Shown piece after piece: positions 1-6,793 of a stretch of 6,995 bases of DNA (positions are counted from its first letter, which is position 1; each line of letters opens with the position of its first letter). The stretch covers positions 1 to 6,995 of the forward strand of contig USHS01000069.1 in assembly GCA_900554585.1 (NCBI GenBank), in the 5' to 3' direction. The position numbers and the translations under genes were made by a program. The notes beneath the pieces were generated by a model. The model ran no database searches, was not told the origin of the DNA, and saw nothing but the letters and a program-made list of their open reading frames with translations. The stretch is from an uncultured Collinsella sp. GTDB taxonomy: Bacteria; Actinomycetota; Coriobacteriia; Coriobacteriales; Coriobacteriaceae.

Positions 1-24
1 GCGTCAGATGTGTATAAGAGACAG
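1..24 (+). other. Residual Nextera (Tn5) sequencing adapter, not genomic
   Basis: Bases 6-24 are exactly the 19-base Tn5 mosaic end used in Nextera libraries, and bases 1-5 (gcgtc) are the preceding bases of the read-1 transposase adapter. Genomic sequence therefore starts at base 25. Read on the minus strand, the adapter adds the false residues LSLIHI and a TGA stop to the end of hisD. Read on the plus strand from a GTG at base 10, it gives the false N-terminus MYKRQ, a familiar contaminant in predicted proteins. Confidence 0.97.
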
Positions 25-1293
25 ACGCAGTGCGGCAGAAAGCGCGTGTGCCCACAGGCCCTCGGCCTCGGCCAGGCGCTGCGTAGCGGGAGCATCGGAG
101 AGCAGGCCCTCGGGTGTATAGCAAATGACACTCGAGCGCTTGACGAACTCCTCCACCGAAAGCGGGTTGGAGAACAGGGCCGTGCCGCCGGTCGGCAGCG
201 TGTGGTTGGGGCCGGCGACGTAATCGCCGAGCGGCTCGGAGCTCCAGGCGCCCACAAAGATGGCACCGGCGTTACGAATACCGCCGAGCAAACCCATCGC
301 GTCCTTACAGTGCAGCTCAAGGTGCTCGGGCGCCACGGTGTTCACGGCCTCGACGGCGGCAGCCATATCGGCGGCCACCACGATGGTGCCCTCGTTGTCG
401 AGCGAGGCGCGCGTGATCTCGGCACGCGGTGACTGCGCCACCAGAATATCGATACCCGCCTCGACCTCGCGCGCAAACTGCTCGTCGCAGGTCACCAGAT
501 AGCAGGCCGCCAGCGGATCGTGCTCGGCCTGGGCCATCAGGTCGGCCGCGACCACCATGGGCTTGGCCGTGGCGTCGGCCAGCACGCAGACCTCGGAGGG
601 GCCAGCGACCATGTCGATACCCACGTCACCCGAGACAATCTGTTTGGCAGCGGCGACAAAGGCGTTGCCCGGGCCGGTAATCTTGTCGACGCGCGGAATG
701 GTCTCGGTACCGTACGCCAGTGCGGCCACGGCCTGGGCGCCGCCCACCATATAGATCTCGTCCACGCCGCCGAGCTTTGCCGCGGCGAGCGTGTAGGGGC
801 TGATCAGGCCGTCCTTTTGCGGCGGGGTTACCATGACCACGCGCTTGACGCCGGCCACCTTGGCGGGAATGGCGTTCATAAGCACGGTGGAAGGATACTG
901 CGCACGACCGCCCGGCACGTAGATACCGGCCGCAGCAAGCGGGGTCACCTTAACGCCGAGCATCGTGCCGTCCGGGCGCGTGGTAAACCAGCTCTGCTCG
1001 ACCTCGCGCTGGTGGAACTCGCGAATCTGGCGTGCAGCCTTTTCGAGCGCCGCGACAAAAGCGGGATCGAGGCCTTCGAACGCGGCATCAATCTGCTCTT
1101 GCGGCAGACGGAAGCCCTGCAGCTCAACGCCGTCAAAACGCTGACAGTATTCGCGCACCGCGGCATCGCCGTTGGCACGCACGTTTGCTACGATATCGCG
1201 GGCGGCGTCGACGATGTTTTGCGGCAGCACGCCCTTACGGTTGAGCTGGTTGGTAACGAGGCGCTCACCGGGAGCAAGCTTGATGGTCTTCAT
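4..1293 (-). CDS. hisD: Histidinol dehydrogenase HisD (3' end truncated, last codons from adapter)
   Basis: HisD is an NAD- and zinc-dependent cytoplasmic enzyme that oxidises L-histidinol in two steps to L-histidine, the last reactions of the pathway. Family motifs run in order: GIYVPGG (residues 123-129), GPGN (207-210), GPSE (231-234), the catalytic pair E323-H324 in APEHLEL, and [10 protein letters not shown] (361-370). All four expected zinc ligands appear by comparison with E. coli: Q255, H258, D357 and H416. The ATG at 1293 has an AGGGGAT ribosome site just upstream. Native sequence ends at R423 (codon 25-27); the six residues after it and the stop come from the adapter. E. coli HisD has 434 residues, so only about ten are probably missing. 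The gene lies 106 bases downstream of hisZG in the same direction, consistent with a his operon. Confidence 0.96.
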   Translation of the reverse strand: MKTIKLAPGERLVTNQLNRKGVLPQNIVDAARDIVANVRANGDAAVREYCQRFDGVELQGFRLPQEQIDAAFEGLDPAFVAALEKAARQIREFHQREVEQSWFTTRPDGTMLGVKVTPLAAAGIYVPGGRAQYPSTVLMNAIPAKVAGVKRVVMVTPPQKDGLISPYTLAAAKLGGVDEIYMVGGAQAVAALAYGTETIPRVDKITGPGNAFVAAAKQIVSGDVGIDMVAGPSEVCVLADATAKPMVVAADLMAQAEHDPLAACYLVTCDEQFAREVEAGIDILVAQSPRAEITRASLDNEGTIVVAADMAAAVEAVNTVAPEHLELHCKDAMGLLGGIRNAGAIFVGAWSSEPLGDYVAGPNHTLPTGGTALFSNPLSVEEFVKRSSVICYTPEGLLSDAPATQRLAEAEGLWAHALSAALRLSLIHI

Positions 1294-1325
1294 ATCGGTA
1301 TCCCCTATCGGTCGAGGTCTTGTTC

Positions 1326-1371
1326 AAAAAAACGAGAGACCGGGCGGCGGCGTCAGTCGGCCCGCAGCCCG
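1326..1371 (-). terminator. Hairpin with distal T-run between hisZG and hisD
   Basis: On the minus strand bases 1371-1341 form a stem of 5 bp, one T/C mismatch and 4 more bp, around an 11-base loop. Eight bases later comes a run of seven Ts (1332-1326). The gap makes this a poor classical intrinsic terminator. It could be a weak terminator that lowers hisD expression relative to hisZG, an mRNA-stabilising or processing structure, or chance in GC-rich spacer. Nothing else is recognisable in the 106-base gap. Confidence 0.35.
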
Positions 1372-1399
1372 GACGTTGAGGCGCCCGTGCGCGCTCGCG

Positions 1400-3115
1400 C
1401 TATTGTGCCGAGCCCGCGACGGGCTCAAAATGCTTGTCCTTCACGGCGACCGCCAGGCGATCGGCCAGGTTGCGAACGCGCGGATCCAGGCGCGCGGCAC
1501 CCGGGTTGACGAAGAAGCGGGCCGTGCAGTCCATAATGCGGCCGGTGATGACCAGGTCGTTGTCGCGCAGCGTGGCACCCGTGGCGGTAATGTCCACGAT
1601 GCGGTCGGTCATGCCAACGATGGGGCCCAACTCAATATTGCCGTGCAGCGAAACGATGTCGGCATTCACGCCGCGCTCGGCATACCAGGCACTCGCGATG
1701 CGCGGGTACTTGGTGGCCACGCGAAGAGAACCGCGGCGGGCATAGTTGCGCTCGGCCTGGCCAGCGCGCCATGCGGGCTCCGCCTCGATAAACGTGCACA
1801 GGCCGTAGCCCAGATCGACCAGCTGCAGCAGGTTAAGGTCGGCCTCGATAAGCGAATCCCAGCCGCAGATGCCGCAATCGGCACCACCGCAGCCCACAAA
1901 GGCGGGCGCATCGCTGGGGCGCACAATGACAAACTCGATATCGCCGACCGTGCCCTCACCAGCGTGTGTGTCGCGGCCGCGCACGATGAGGTGACGACCG
2001 GGATCGCGCAGCTCCGAGACATCCAAGCCCGCGGCCTCGAGCACGTCGAGCGTGTCGGCCTTGAGCGAGCCCTTGGGCACGGCAATGCGCAGCGGACCCT
2101 CGGTGCCGCGGCCCACGGCATGGTCACCATCGGAAGCAGCGTCCTCGGCCGAGGTGCGCGCGGCCTCCAGACGCTCGAGCGAAAAGGCGAAGCCCGCCGC
2201 CGGCACCTCGATGCCGTCGCCAAATGCGCCGGTAAAGATGGAGTCGTAGCGTCCGCCCGAACCGACCGGATCGGGCAGGCCGCCGGCATAGGCCTTAAAG
2301 ACCAGGCCCGTGTAGTAATCAAACGAGTTCATGATGGAGAAGTCGAAGGACAGCACCTGGGCGTCCTCGGGAGCCAGGCCCTCGACCAGGGCGCGCAGCT
2401 CGCGCGTGAGCGGCGCGACAATGCCCGCCGCCGTCAGCAGCGCGTCGACGCGGTCGAGTACCTCGGCGCCGCCGTGCAAGCGCGGCAGCTCGCTAATGGC
2501 AGCCTTGACGGCCTCGGGCTCGGCGCTTGCCGCCACACGGGCATCGAGGCCCACAAAGTCGTTGGCGTGCACGCAACGCAATGCCTCGGCAGCCAGTTCG
2601 CGATCCCCACAGGCCGCGAGCAGCTCCTTAAACGGACGCACGCTGCCTGCGATAATGCGCGCATCGGGCAGTGCCAGCTTGCGCACGGCCTCGGCCACCA
2701 GCGAGACGATCTCGACATCGCCCGTGGTATCGCCCGCACCGATAAGCTCAAAGCCCAGCTGCGTAAACTGACGCGAGCCACCGGCATTGCGCTGACACTC
2801 GCGGACCACCGGCGCCTCATAGCGCAGGCGCAGCGGCAGATCGGCCGCGCGCATGCGAGTCGAAACCAGGCGAACGATCGGCAGCGTGTTGTCGGGACGG
2901 ACCACCAGCAGGCGACCGTCGTCATCAAAAAGCTTGAACGGCGTGTCCGCGATGCGGCCGCCTTCCTCGAGCGAACCCTTGTCCTCGAGCAGCGGCGTCT
3001 CGACCGGCAGGTAATGATGCTCCCTAAAGCAGCCCTTCACCGTCAGCGCAATCTCCTCGCGCGCCTGAGCCTCCTCGGGCAATATGTCCCGGAATCCCCA
3101 CGGTGTGGCCGTCAT
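1400..3115 (-). CDS. hisZG: HisZ-HisG fusion: ATP phosphoribosyltransferase, regulatory plus catalytic domains
   Basis: This 571-residue protein should catalyse the first, committed step of histidine synthesis, ATP + PRPP to phosphoribosyl-ATP. Residues 1 to about 318 are HisZ, a HisRS-like class II synthetase core: GFRDILPEE (7-15), a motif-2-like RPDNTLPIVR (73-82), DYYTGLVF (266-273) and GSGGRYDS (286-293), with no anticodon-binding domain. Residues about 319-340 are a polar Ala/Asp/Gly linker. Residues 341-571 are short-form HisG: VPKGSL (346-351), VATKYP (466-471) and the PRPP loop DITATGATLR (508-517), without the C-terminal regulatory domain of long HisG. In most bacteria with short HisG the two are separate genes forming a hetero-octamer that senses histidine; here both are joined in frame, so a 1:1 ratio is fixed. 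The ATG at 3115 is supported by a perfect AGGAGG. The HisG part has extra cysteines (C409, C414, C417). Identity is firm; oligomeric state is unknown. Confidence 0.94.
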   Translation of the reverse strand: MTATPWGFRDILPEEAQAREEIALTVKGCFREHHYLPVETPLLEDKGSLEEGGRIADTPFKLFDDDGRLLVVRPDNTLPIVRLVSTRMRAADLPLRLRYEAPVVRECQRNAGGSRQFTQLGFELIGAGDTTGDVEIVSLVAEAVRKLALPDARIIAGSVRPFKELLAACGDRELAAEALRCVHANDFVGLDARVAASAEPEAVKAAISELPRLHGGAEVLDRVDALLTAAGIVAPLTRELRALVEGLAPEDAQVLSFDFSIMNSFDYYTGLVFKAYAGGLPDPVGSGGRYDSIFTGAFGDGIEVPAAGFAFSLERLEAARTSAEDAASDGDHAVGRGTEGPLRIAVPKGSLKADTLDVLEAAGLDVSELRDPGRHLIVRGRDTHAGEGTVGDIEFVIVRPSDAPAFVGCGGADCGICGWDSLIEADLNLLQLVDLGYGLCTFIEAEPAWRAGQAERNYARRGSLRVATKYPRIASAWYAERGVNADIVSLHGNIELGPIVGMTDRIVDITATGATLRDNDLVITGRIMDCTARFFVNPGAARLDPRVRNLADRLAVAVKDKHFEPVAGSAQ

Positions 3116-3123
3116 CTGGTGAG

Positions 3124-3129
3124 CCTCCT
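3124..3129 (-). promoter_or_regulatory. Consensus ribosome binding site of hisZG
   Basis: AGGAGG on the minus strand, eight bases before the ATG at 3115. It is the strongest Shine-Dalgarno match in the window and fixes the hisZG start. Most other genes here have weaker AGGGG- or GGGAG-type sites. Confidence 0.85.
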
Positions 3130-3150
3130 CATGCTGTGTTTCATATAGAA

Positions 3151-3182
3151 CAGAAGACCGGCATAGCTCCGCCGGTCTTCTG
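3151..3182 (-). terminator. Perfect 12-bp hairpin between epimerase gene and hisZG
   Basis: Bases 3151-3162 and 3171-3182 are perfect inverted repeats around an 8-base loop. On the minus strand the stem is followed by GTTCTATAT-type sequence, moderately T-rich but with no pure T-run. It lies about 100 bases after the epimerase stop and 36 bases before the hisZG start. The simplest reading is the terminator of the sugar-uptake unit. Because a weak promoter candidate lies just upstream, it could instead belong to the hisZG leader. The 169-base gap holds no credible histidine-rich leader peptide. Confidence 0.6.
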
Positions 3183-3185
3183 GGT

Positions 3186-3194
3186 ACTTTAGCA
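3186..3194 (-). promoter_or_regulatory. Possible extended -10 promoter element for hisZG
   Basis: On the minus strand TGCTAAAGT fits an extended -10 (TGn plus a hexamer matching TATAAT at four of six positions). No convincing -35 hexamer is seen 16-19 bases upstream. Transcription would start near 3179, at the outer edge of the 12-bp hairpin, so promoter and hairpin would partly overlap. Weak evidence; offered because hisZG appears to be the first his gene and needs a promoter in this gap. Confidence 0.25.
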
Positions 3195-3284
3195 TACTAG
3201 AGTGTTTGCGGGGAAAATCCATCGCAGCCGCTCACGCCGTATTCATTTGGAAACATAGGGCAGATCGCCGCAACCCAAACCCGC

Positions 3285-4130
3285 CTAGGCGCCAATCGCA
3301 CGACGATACTCTGCCATTACCTGCGCATCGGCAGCTGCGGGGTCGGCGAAATAGCGCCCGTCATAGGTCTCGGCCGAAACAACTCCGCGATAGCCGCGCG
3401 CCACCAGCCTATCCAGGTCGGCGCGCATATCGCGGTCGCCGTCACCCCAGGCAAGATGCGTCGTGCCATCTGCCGCAACATCGACAAAATGCACGTGGGC
3501 GACATCATCGCCAAGCAGATCGAAATAATCGTCGATGGTATCCCCTGCCACCGCCATAGCGCCCAAATCCAGACACGCCTTAAGTGCCGGATGATCAACT
3601 GCCTCGATCATGCGCTTCGTGTCGGCCGCCGAGTTCACGATCATCGACTCAACCGGCTGTAGGGCCTCGAGCACCAGTCGCACGCCGCGCTCTCCCGCAT
3701 GCTCGGCAATCGCACGCAGCATCGAGGCGCTGCGACCCCACGCGTCCTCGATCGGCTCGTTCAAAAATGCCCAGCCGCTCGAGACCATGACCTGCTCGGC
3801 TCCAAGTTCCGCCGCGATATCCACAACGTTCTTAAAGTACGCGAGCGTGCGGGCACGCGCCTCATTCCCACGCGCCGCGATATTCCACGGCTTGGGGTTG
3901 TTCTGTTCGGGACAAAGCCCCACAATCCGAACCCCATACCGCTGCGACAGCTCCCGCACCTGCTCGAGCGAATCGTATCCATGGCAATCGACATACAGAT
4001 GCATCGCCCCGGTCCAAAGCTCGCAACACGTGTAGCCCGAGGCCGCTGCCGAAGAAAAGAATTCCTCAAGGTCAAAATAACGATGGCTGATATTCATGAC
4101 GGCAAGCTGCGGATACTCCATCTTGTCCAC
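3285..4130 (-). CDS. FrlC-like sugar epimerase (xylose-isomerase-like TIM barrel)
   Basis: A 281-residue protein of the AP-endonuclease-2/xylose-isomerase-like TIM-barrel family. It resembles E. coli FrlC (fructoselysine 3-epimerase, about 276 residues) along its length: IVGLCPEQN (69-77) against IIGYTPETN, LVLEALQPVES (152-162) against LILEPLTPYES, and HVHFVD (212-217) followed by DGTTH. The four expected metal ligands of the 3-epimerase subgroup are E155, D188, H214 and E254. Known relatives move the configuration at C3 of ketoses (tagatose, psicose, psicoselysine). The ATG at 4130 has AGGTGG five bases upstream; a second ATG three codons later is less well placed. It follows the PTS genes after a hairpin. 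Exact substrate is unknown: fructosamine, free ketose or a phosphorylated ketose are all possible, so no symbol is given. Confidence 0.8.
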   Translation of the reverse strand: MDKMEYPQLAVMNISHRYFDLEEFFSSAAASGYTCCELWTGAMHLYVDCHGYDSLEQVRELSQRYGVRIVGLCPEQNNPKPWNIAARGNEARARTLAYFKNVVDIAAELGAEQVMVSSGWAFLNEPIEDAWGRSASMLRAIAEHAGERGVRLVLEALQPVESMIVNSAADTKRMIEAVDHPALKACLDLGAMAVAGDTIDDYFDLLGDDVAHVHFVDVAADGTTHLAWGDGDRDMRADLDRLVARGYRGVVSAETYDGRYFADPAAADAQVMAEYRRAIGA

Positions 4131-4138
4131 CTTTCGGC

Positions 4139-4172
4139 AAAAGGGCGCCGCAGCACAGTGTGCGCGACGCCC
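4139..4172 (-). terminator. Intrinsic-terminator-like hairpin between EIID and epimerase genes
   Basis: On the minus strand, bases 4172-4143 fold into a 9-bp outer stem (one G-T pair), a single bulged T, and a 4-bp inner stem with a 3-base loop. Four Ts (4142-4139) follow at once. It starts 32 bases after the EIID stop. The epimerase ribosome site begins only a few bases past the T-run, so the epimerase would be made by read-through or from a promoter whose leader includes this hairpin. Confidence 0.65.
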
Positions 4173-4189
4173 CCTCTTACATTATTCTC

Positions 4190-4218
4190 ATTATGACGGA
4201 TACCCTACTGAACACCAA
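4190..4218 (-). promoter_or_regulatory. Candidate promoter ahead of the epimerase gene
   Basis: On the minus strand TTGGTG (4218-4213) and CATAAT (4195-4190) are separated by exactly 17 bases; the -10 matches the consensus at five of six positions, the -35 at three or four. It overlaps the last codons of the EIID gene. If used, transcription would start around 4183, before the hairpin, making that hairpin an attenuator-like leader element. The motif pair could also be chance. Confidence 0.3.
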
Positions 4219-5041
4219 GCACTCCAAAGAACGCGCCGGCGATACTCACGAGCAGGATCACGAGCATGATGACCAGCGGATTCATCTTCTTCTTGAGCAT
4301 GAGATAGACGATTCCAAACAGCCCCATCGTGACAAAGCCCGGGAAGATTCCGTTGAGCAGCTCGGCCAGCGTCTGAGCACCATCGCCCGCACCGACCATG
4401 AGCGGAATGTCCACGGTGACCATCTCCATGGTCATAGCGCCGATCACCATGGCGCCCATGATAGAGGCCATCTTGACGATCGTGTCCATAATGCCCGATT
4501 CCTGGACCTTGCTGATCATGTCCGAGCCAAAGCGATACCCCACAAACGTCAGCAGGTAACGGATGATGTAGTGAGGGACATTGAACACGAGCAGGAACAA
4601 AATCGGGCCAAGAATAGAGCCCTGTAGCGCCAGCGACGTGCCGACACCCGTTGCCAAAATTCGCAGCGTGCCCCAGTAGAAGGCATCGCCCACGCCGGAC
4701 AGCGGCCCCATCAAAGCAAGCTTGACATTAGAGATCGCGCTCGTGTCAAAGCTATCGTCAGTAGCGTTGACCTCCTCCATTGCAGCGGCGATGGACACGG
4801 GGAGCGTCGAGATGTACGGCGTGACGTTATAGAGCTCCATATGGCGCTTGAGGGCGGCCTTAAAGTCCGCATCCTGCGGATACAGCTTGCGAAGGATCGG
4901 CATAAGGGCCCACATAAAGCCGATATGGCCCATACGCTCGTAGTTCCAGGAATGCTCATAGGGAATCGAGCGCCAGAACAGCTTCTTAAGGTCTGCGCGG
5001 GAAATCAGCCCGTCGTAAGAAGACTCAAACTTAAAACTCAT
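4205..5041 (-). CDS. PTS mannose/fructose/sorbose-family component IID
   Basis: EIID is the second membrane subunit of mannose-type PTS permeases and forms the sugar channel together with EIIC. The 278-residue protein has family hallmarks: SWNYERM (31-37), TPYISTLPVSIAAAMEE (74-90) and GPLSGVGDAFYWGTLR (112-127). Hydrophobic segments lie near 145-165, 190-212, 232-250 and 254-275. I chose the ATG at 5041 and not an upstream in-frame ATG at 5107, because family homology begins there, GGGAG lies eight bases upstream, and the longer form would run 77 bases into eiiC. The gene start overlaps the eiiC stop by 11 bases, which points to translational coupling. Substrate cannot be read from the sequence. 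Confidence 0.93.
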   Translation of the reverse strand: MSFKFESSYDGLISRADLKKLFWRSIPYEHSWNYERMGHIGFMWALMPILRKLYPQDADFKAALKRHMELYNVTPYISTLPVSIAAAMEEVNATDDSFDTSAISNVKLALMGPLSGVGDAFYWGTLRILATGVGTSLALQGSILGPILFLLVFNVPHYIIRYLLTFVGYRFGSDMISKVQESGIMDTIVKMASIMGAMVIGAMTMEMVTVDIPLMVGAGDGAQTLAELLNGIFPGFVTMGLFGIVYLMLKKKMNPLVIMLVILLVSIAGAFFGVLGVQ

Positions 5042-5044
5042 CGA
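5031..5044. repeat. 14-base repeat copy 1 (eiiC stop / eiiD start)
   Basis: The minus-strand sequence TCGATGAGTTTTAA spans the last codons and stop of eiiC and includes the ATG of eiiD. An identical 14-base copy ends the EIIA gene at 6319-6332. Both give proteins ending in DEF. Confidence 0.6.
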
Positions 5045-5822
5045 ACCCACTCCCAATCGCAGGATCCTCGGTTGCCACTGCGGGCTGCTCCGCCTTTTTC
5101 TTGTCACCCAAAACCGTCATCGCGACGACGATGATCGCGGCAAAGATCGCCACGCCCGTCGTGCTAATGCCAAAGTAGGCGACGAGGAAGAAGCCAGCGA
5201 AGAAGAACGGCGCCACCGTCTTGTTCATAATCATCTGAGCCAGCATTGCAAAACCGAGTGCGGGCAAGAAGGCGGCGGCGACATCCATACCGGTCTGAAC
5301 GAAATCGGGGATGATGTTGAGCAGGCTGGCAACAGCATCGGCGCCAAAGAAGAATGCCAGGGGAATAATCAGCAGGCCGCACCAGCTCTGCGCGTAGCCG
5401 GCGATGAGCATGTTGCGCGTGATGGCCTTGGTGTCTCCGTCCTCGACGTTTTTGTCGATACGGTGCACCAGCAGTAGCATCACCGGCTGGCCCAGGGCCG
5501 TATCGAGCGCCAGGACGATCGTTGCGATGGGAATGCCCAGGGTCAGGGCCGCCGAAGCGTCCGCACCAGCCTGCATGGCAAGCGACACACCCAGAATGGT
5601 TCCGGAAATCGTATCGGGCGGGTTATACGCACCGACCGAGATGGCGCCGACCATGGCAAGCTCCATCGTGGCGCCCATGATCGTGCCGGTCACCATGTCG
5701 CCCATGACAAGGCCAACCAGAGGTCCGAGCACAATCGGGCGCTGGAGGTAGCTCGTGCCCGTCAGCCACTCGGAATAGCCCAAAAGGGCGATCAGAAAAA
5801 TCAGGATTGTCTTGATAACCAT
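5031..5822 (-). CDS. PTS mannose/fructose/sorbose-family component IIC
   Basis: A 263-residue polytopic membrane protein, the sugar-translocating EIIC subunit of a mannose-type PTS. Family features include RPIVLGPLVGLVMGD (28-42), followed by the G-rich ATMELAMVGAISVGAYNPPD stretch (51-70). Several further hydrophobic segments follow, with the last near 205-238. The C-terminal 25 residues form a charged, probably cytoplasmic tail ending DEF. The ATG at 5822 lies eight bases after the eiiB stop, and its AGGGG ribosome site overlaps that stop (TAGGGG). It overlaps eiiD by 11 bases. It should act with EIID in the membrane and receive phosphate for its substrate from EIIB. Confidence 0.93.
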   Translation of the reverse strand: MVIKTILIFLIALLGYSEWLTGTSYLQRPIVLGPLVGLVMGDMVTGTIMGATMELAMVGAISVGAYNPPDTISGTILGVSLAMQAGADASAALTLGIPIATIVLALDTALGQPVMLLLVHRIDKNVEDGDTKAITRNMLIAGYAQSWCGLLIIPLAFFFGADAVASLLNIIPDFVQTGMDVAAAFLPALGFAMLAQMIMNKTVAPFFFAGFFLVAYFGISTTGVAIFAAIIVVAMTVLGDKKKAEQPAVATEDPAIGSGFDEF

Positions 5823-5830
5823 GGCAGCCC

Positions 5831-6301
5831 CTAACCGATGACCTTCGCGGCGTCAGTCTTCGCATCTGCCGGAATCATCTGAATGAACAGCTCGTAGCCC
5901 TCGCCGAGTAGCTCTTTGACGTATGCCTCGTTTTCGGGCGTAAGGAACACGCTCGTCGAGACCTGGCGGGCATTCTCGCTAAAGGCAACATTGCCGAGGT
6001 TGATCTTCTTGACTCCCATCGCCTTGGCGACGGCACCGGCCTGCTGGATCGTCTCGCAAACCACGAAGAGCTTGTACTTATCAGTCACTCCGCTCTGGAG
6101 CGCCTTGACGGCGTCCTCGGTGTTTTTGACGACGACCTTGCAGCCCTCAGGCTTTGCAAGGGACAGGGCCTGTAGACGAAGCTTGTCATTGAGGACCGTG
6201 TCGCTCACCAACAGGATGCAATCGGCACCCAGAGCCGAGGTCCAGCTAACGGCAACCTGGCCGTGAAGCAGTCGATAATCTACACGAATCATCTGAATCA
6301 T
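5831..6301 (-). CDS. PTS mannose/fructose/sorbose-family component IIB
   Basis: A 156-residue soluble phosphocarrier that takes phosphate from EIIA and passes it to the incoming sugar. The N-terminal RVDYRLLHGQV (6-16) is the family active-site motif, with H13 as the predicted phosphorylated histidine. Full length compares well with stand-alone EIIB proteins (about 155-165 residues). The ATG at 6301 is preceded by AGGGAG at a six-base spacing; M4 is a less likely start. It lies 17 bases after the EIIA stop and eight before eiiC. EIIA and EIIB are separate proteins here, unlike the fused EIIAB (ManX) of E. coli. Confidence 0.94.
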   Translation of the reverse strand: MIQMIRVDYRLLHGQVAVSWTSALGADCILLVSDTVLNDKLRLQALSLAKPEGCKVVVKNTEDAVKALQSGVTDKYKLFVVCETIQQAGAVAKAMGVKKINLGNVAFSENARQVSTSVFLTPENEAYVKELLGEGYELFIQMIPADAKTDAAKVIG

Positions 6302-6318
6302 GATGTGCTCCCTAGTGG

Positions 6319-6332
6319 TTAAAACTCATCGA
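6319..6332. repeat. 14-base repeat copy 2 (end of EIIA gene)
   Basis: Identical to 5031-5044. Here the embedded ATG opens only a five-codon frame (MSFNH, 6329 to 6312) whose TAG overlaps the EIIB ribosome site. In copy 1 the same ATG is the true start of EIID, which begins MSFKF. Confidence 0.55.
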
Positions 6333-6735
6333 GCTCGGCCTGCCCCAGCAGGTCGTTGACGTACTTGACCTTGGTGTCGTCCGCCTCGACGATCTGGCGA
6401 ATGGCCTCATCGATCGGGGTGGATTCGGGCACGAACAGCAGCTGAATAAGGAGCGGCAGGTTCATATTGGTCACGAGGTGCGTGTTGGGACGCGTCTGGA
6501 CGATCTTGGTGAACTCGTTGTTGACACTGCCGCCAAAGAGGTCGGTGCAAACGACGACCTCATCGTTCGCGGCAAAGCCGTTCAGAATCGCTGCGGCCTC
6601 CTTGGTCAGGTCCTCGTTTCCGTCGACATACATAGAGAGCGCATGGACGTTTTCGCGCTCGCCGGAGAGCAGGCCGATGCTCTCGACGATTCCGGACGCA
6701 AAATGAGCATGGGATGCAACGATAAACTGCCTCAT
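6319..6735 (-). CDS. PTS mannose/fructose-family component IIA
   Basis: A 138-residue soluble phosphocarrier that accepts phosphate from HPr. The N-terminus MRQFIVASHAHFA carries the predicted phospho-histidine H9, in the position of the THG motif of ManX; H11 is a nearby alternative. DLFGGSVNN (about residues 84-92) is the second family hallmark. I set the start at the ATG at 6735: homology begins there and AAGGGG lies five bases upstream. A longer in-frame version starting at 6825 would add 30 residues encoded by a terminator hairpin and is rejected. First of four tightly linked EII genes. No promoter is visible in the 34 bases between the hairpin and the start, so transcription probably comes from further upstream. 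Confidence 0.93.
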   Translation of the reverse strand: MRQFIVASHAHFASGIVESIGLLSGERENVHALSMYVDGNEDLTKEAAAILNGFAANDEVVVCTDLFGGSVNNEFTKIVQTRPNTHLVTNMNLPLLIQLLFVPESTPIDEAIRQIVEADDTKVKYVNDLLGQAELDEF

Positions 6736-6764
6736 TTGATCCCCTTTCTTTCGAATTTCGGCAT

Positions 6765-6793
6765 AAAAATGCCCGGACGCATGCGCCCGGGCA
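6765..6793 (-). terminator. Intrinsic terminator or attenuating hairpin after the SIS gene
   Basis: On the minus strand TGCCCGG (6793-6787) pairs with CCGGGCA (6776-6770) around a 10-base loop that contains the palindrome CGCATGCG. Five Ts (6769-6765) follow immediately. This is the most classical terminator shape in the window. It lies 35 bases past the SIS-gene stop and 34 bases before the EIIA start. Confidence 0.75.

Noticed and set aside
10..432. Plus-strand frame beginning MYKRQ
   Set aside because: Its start is a GTG inside the sequencing adapter and the rest is antisense to hisD.
1172..3148. 658-codon open frame on the plus strand opposite hisZG and the start of hisD
   Set aside because: It is antisense to two well-identified genes, shows no recognisable domain, and long antisense frames are expected in GC-rich DNA with strong third-position bias. 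The same applies to the plus-strand frame at 520-1509.
3112..3222. 36-codon minus-strand frame whose TGA overlaps the hisZG ATG (ATGA), with three histidines
   Set aside because: The overlap looks like translational coupling, but there is no ribosome site at its start, the frame runs through the hairpin, the histidines are scattered, and AGGAGG serves hisZG directly. Probably chance.
4160..4627. Histidine- and aspartate-rich plus-strand frame (155 codons)
   Set aside because: It is antisense to eiiD. Its odd composition comes from reading the complement of hydrophobic codons.
5042..5107. 22-residue N-terminal extension of EIID
   Set aside because: It lies wholly inside eiiC in another frame, is basic and unlike the family, and the ATG at 5041 has its own ribosome site.
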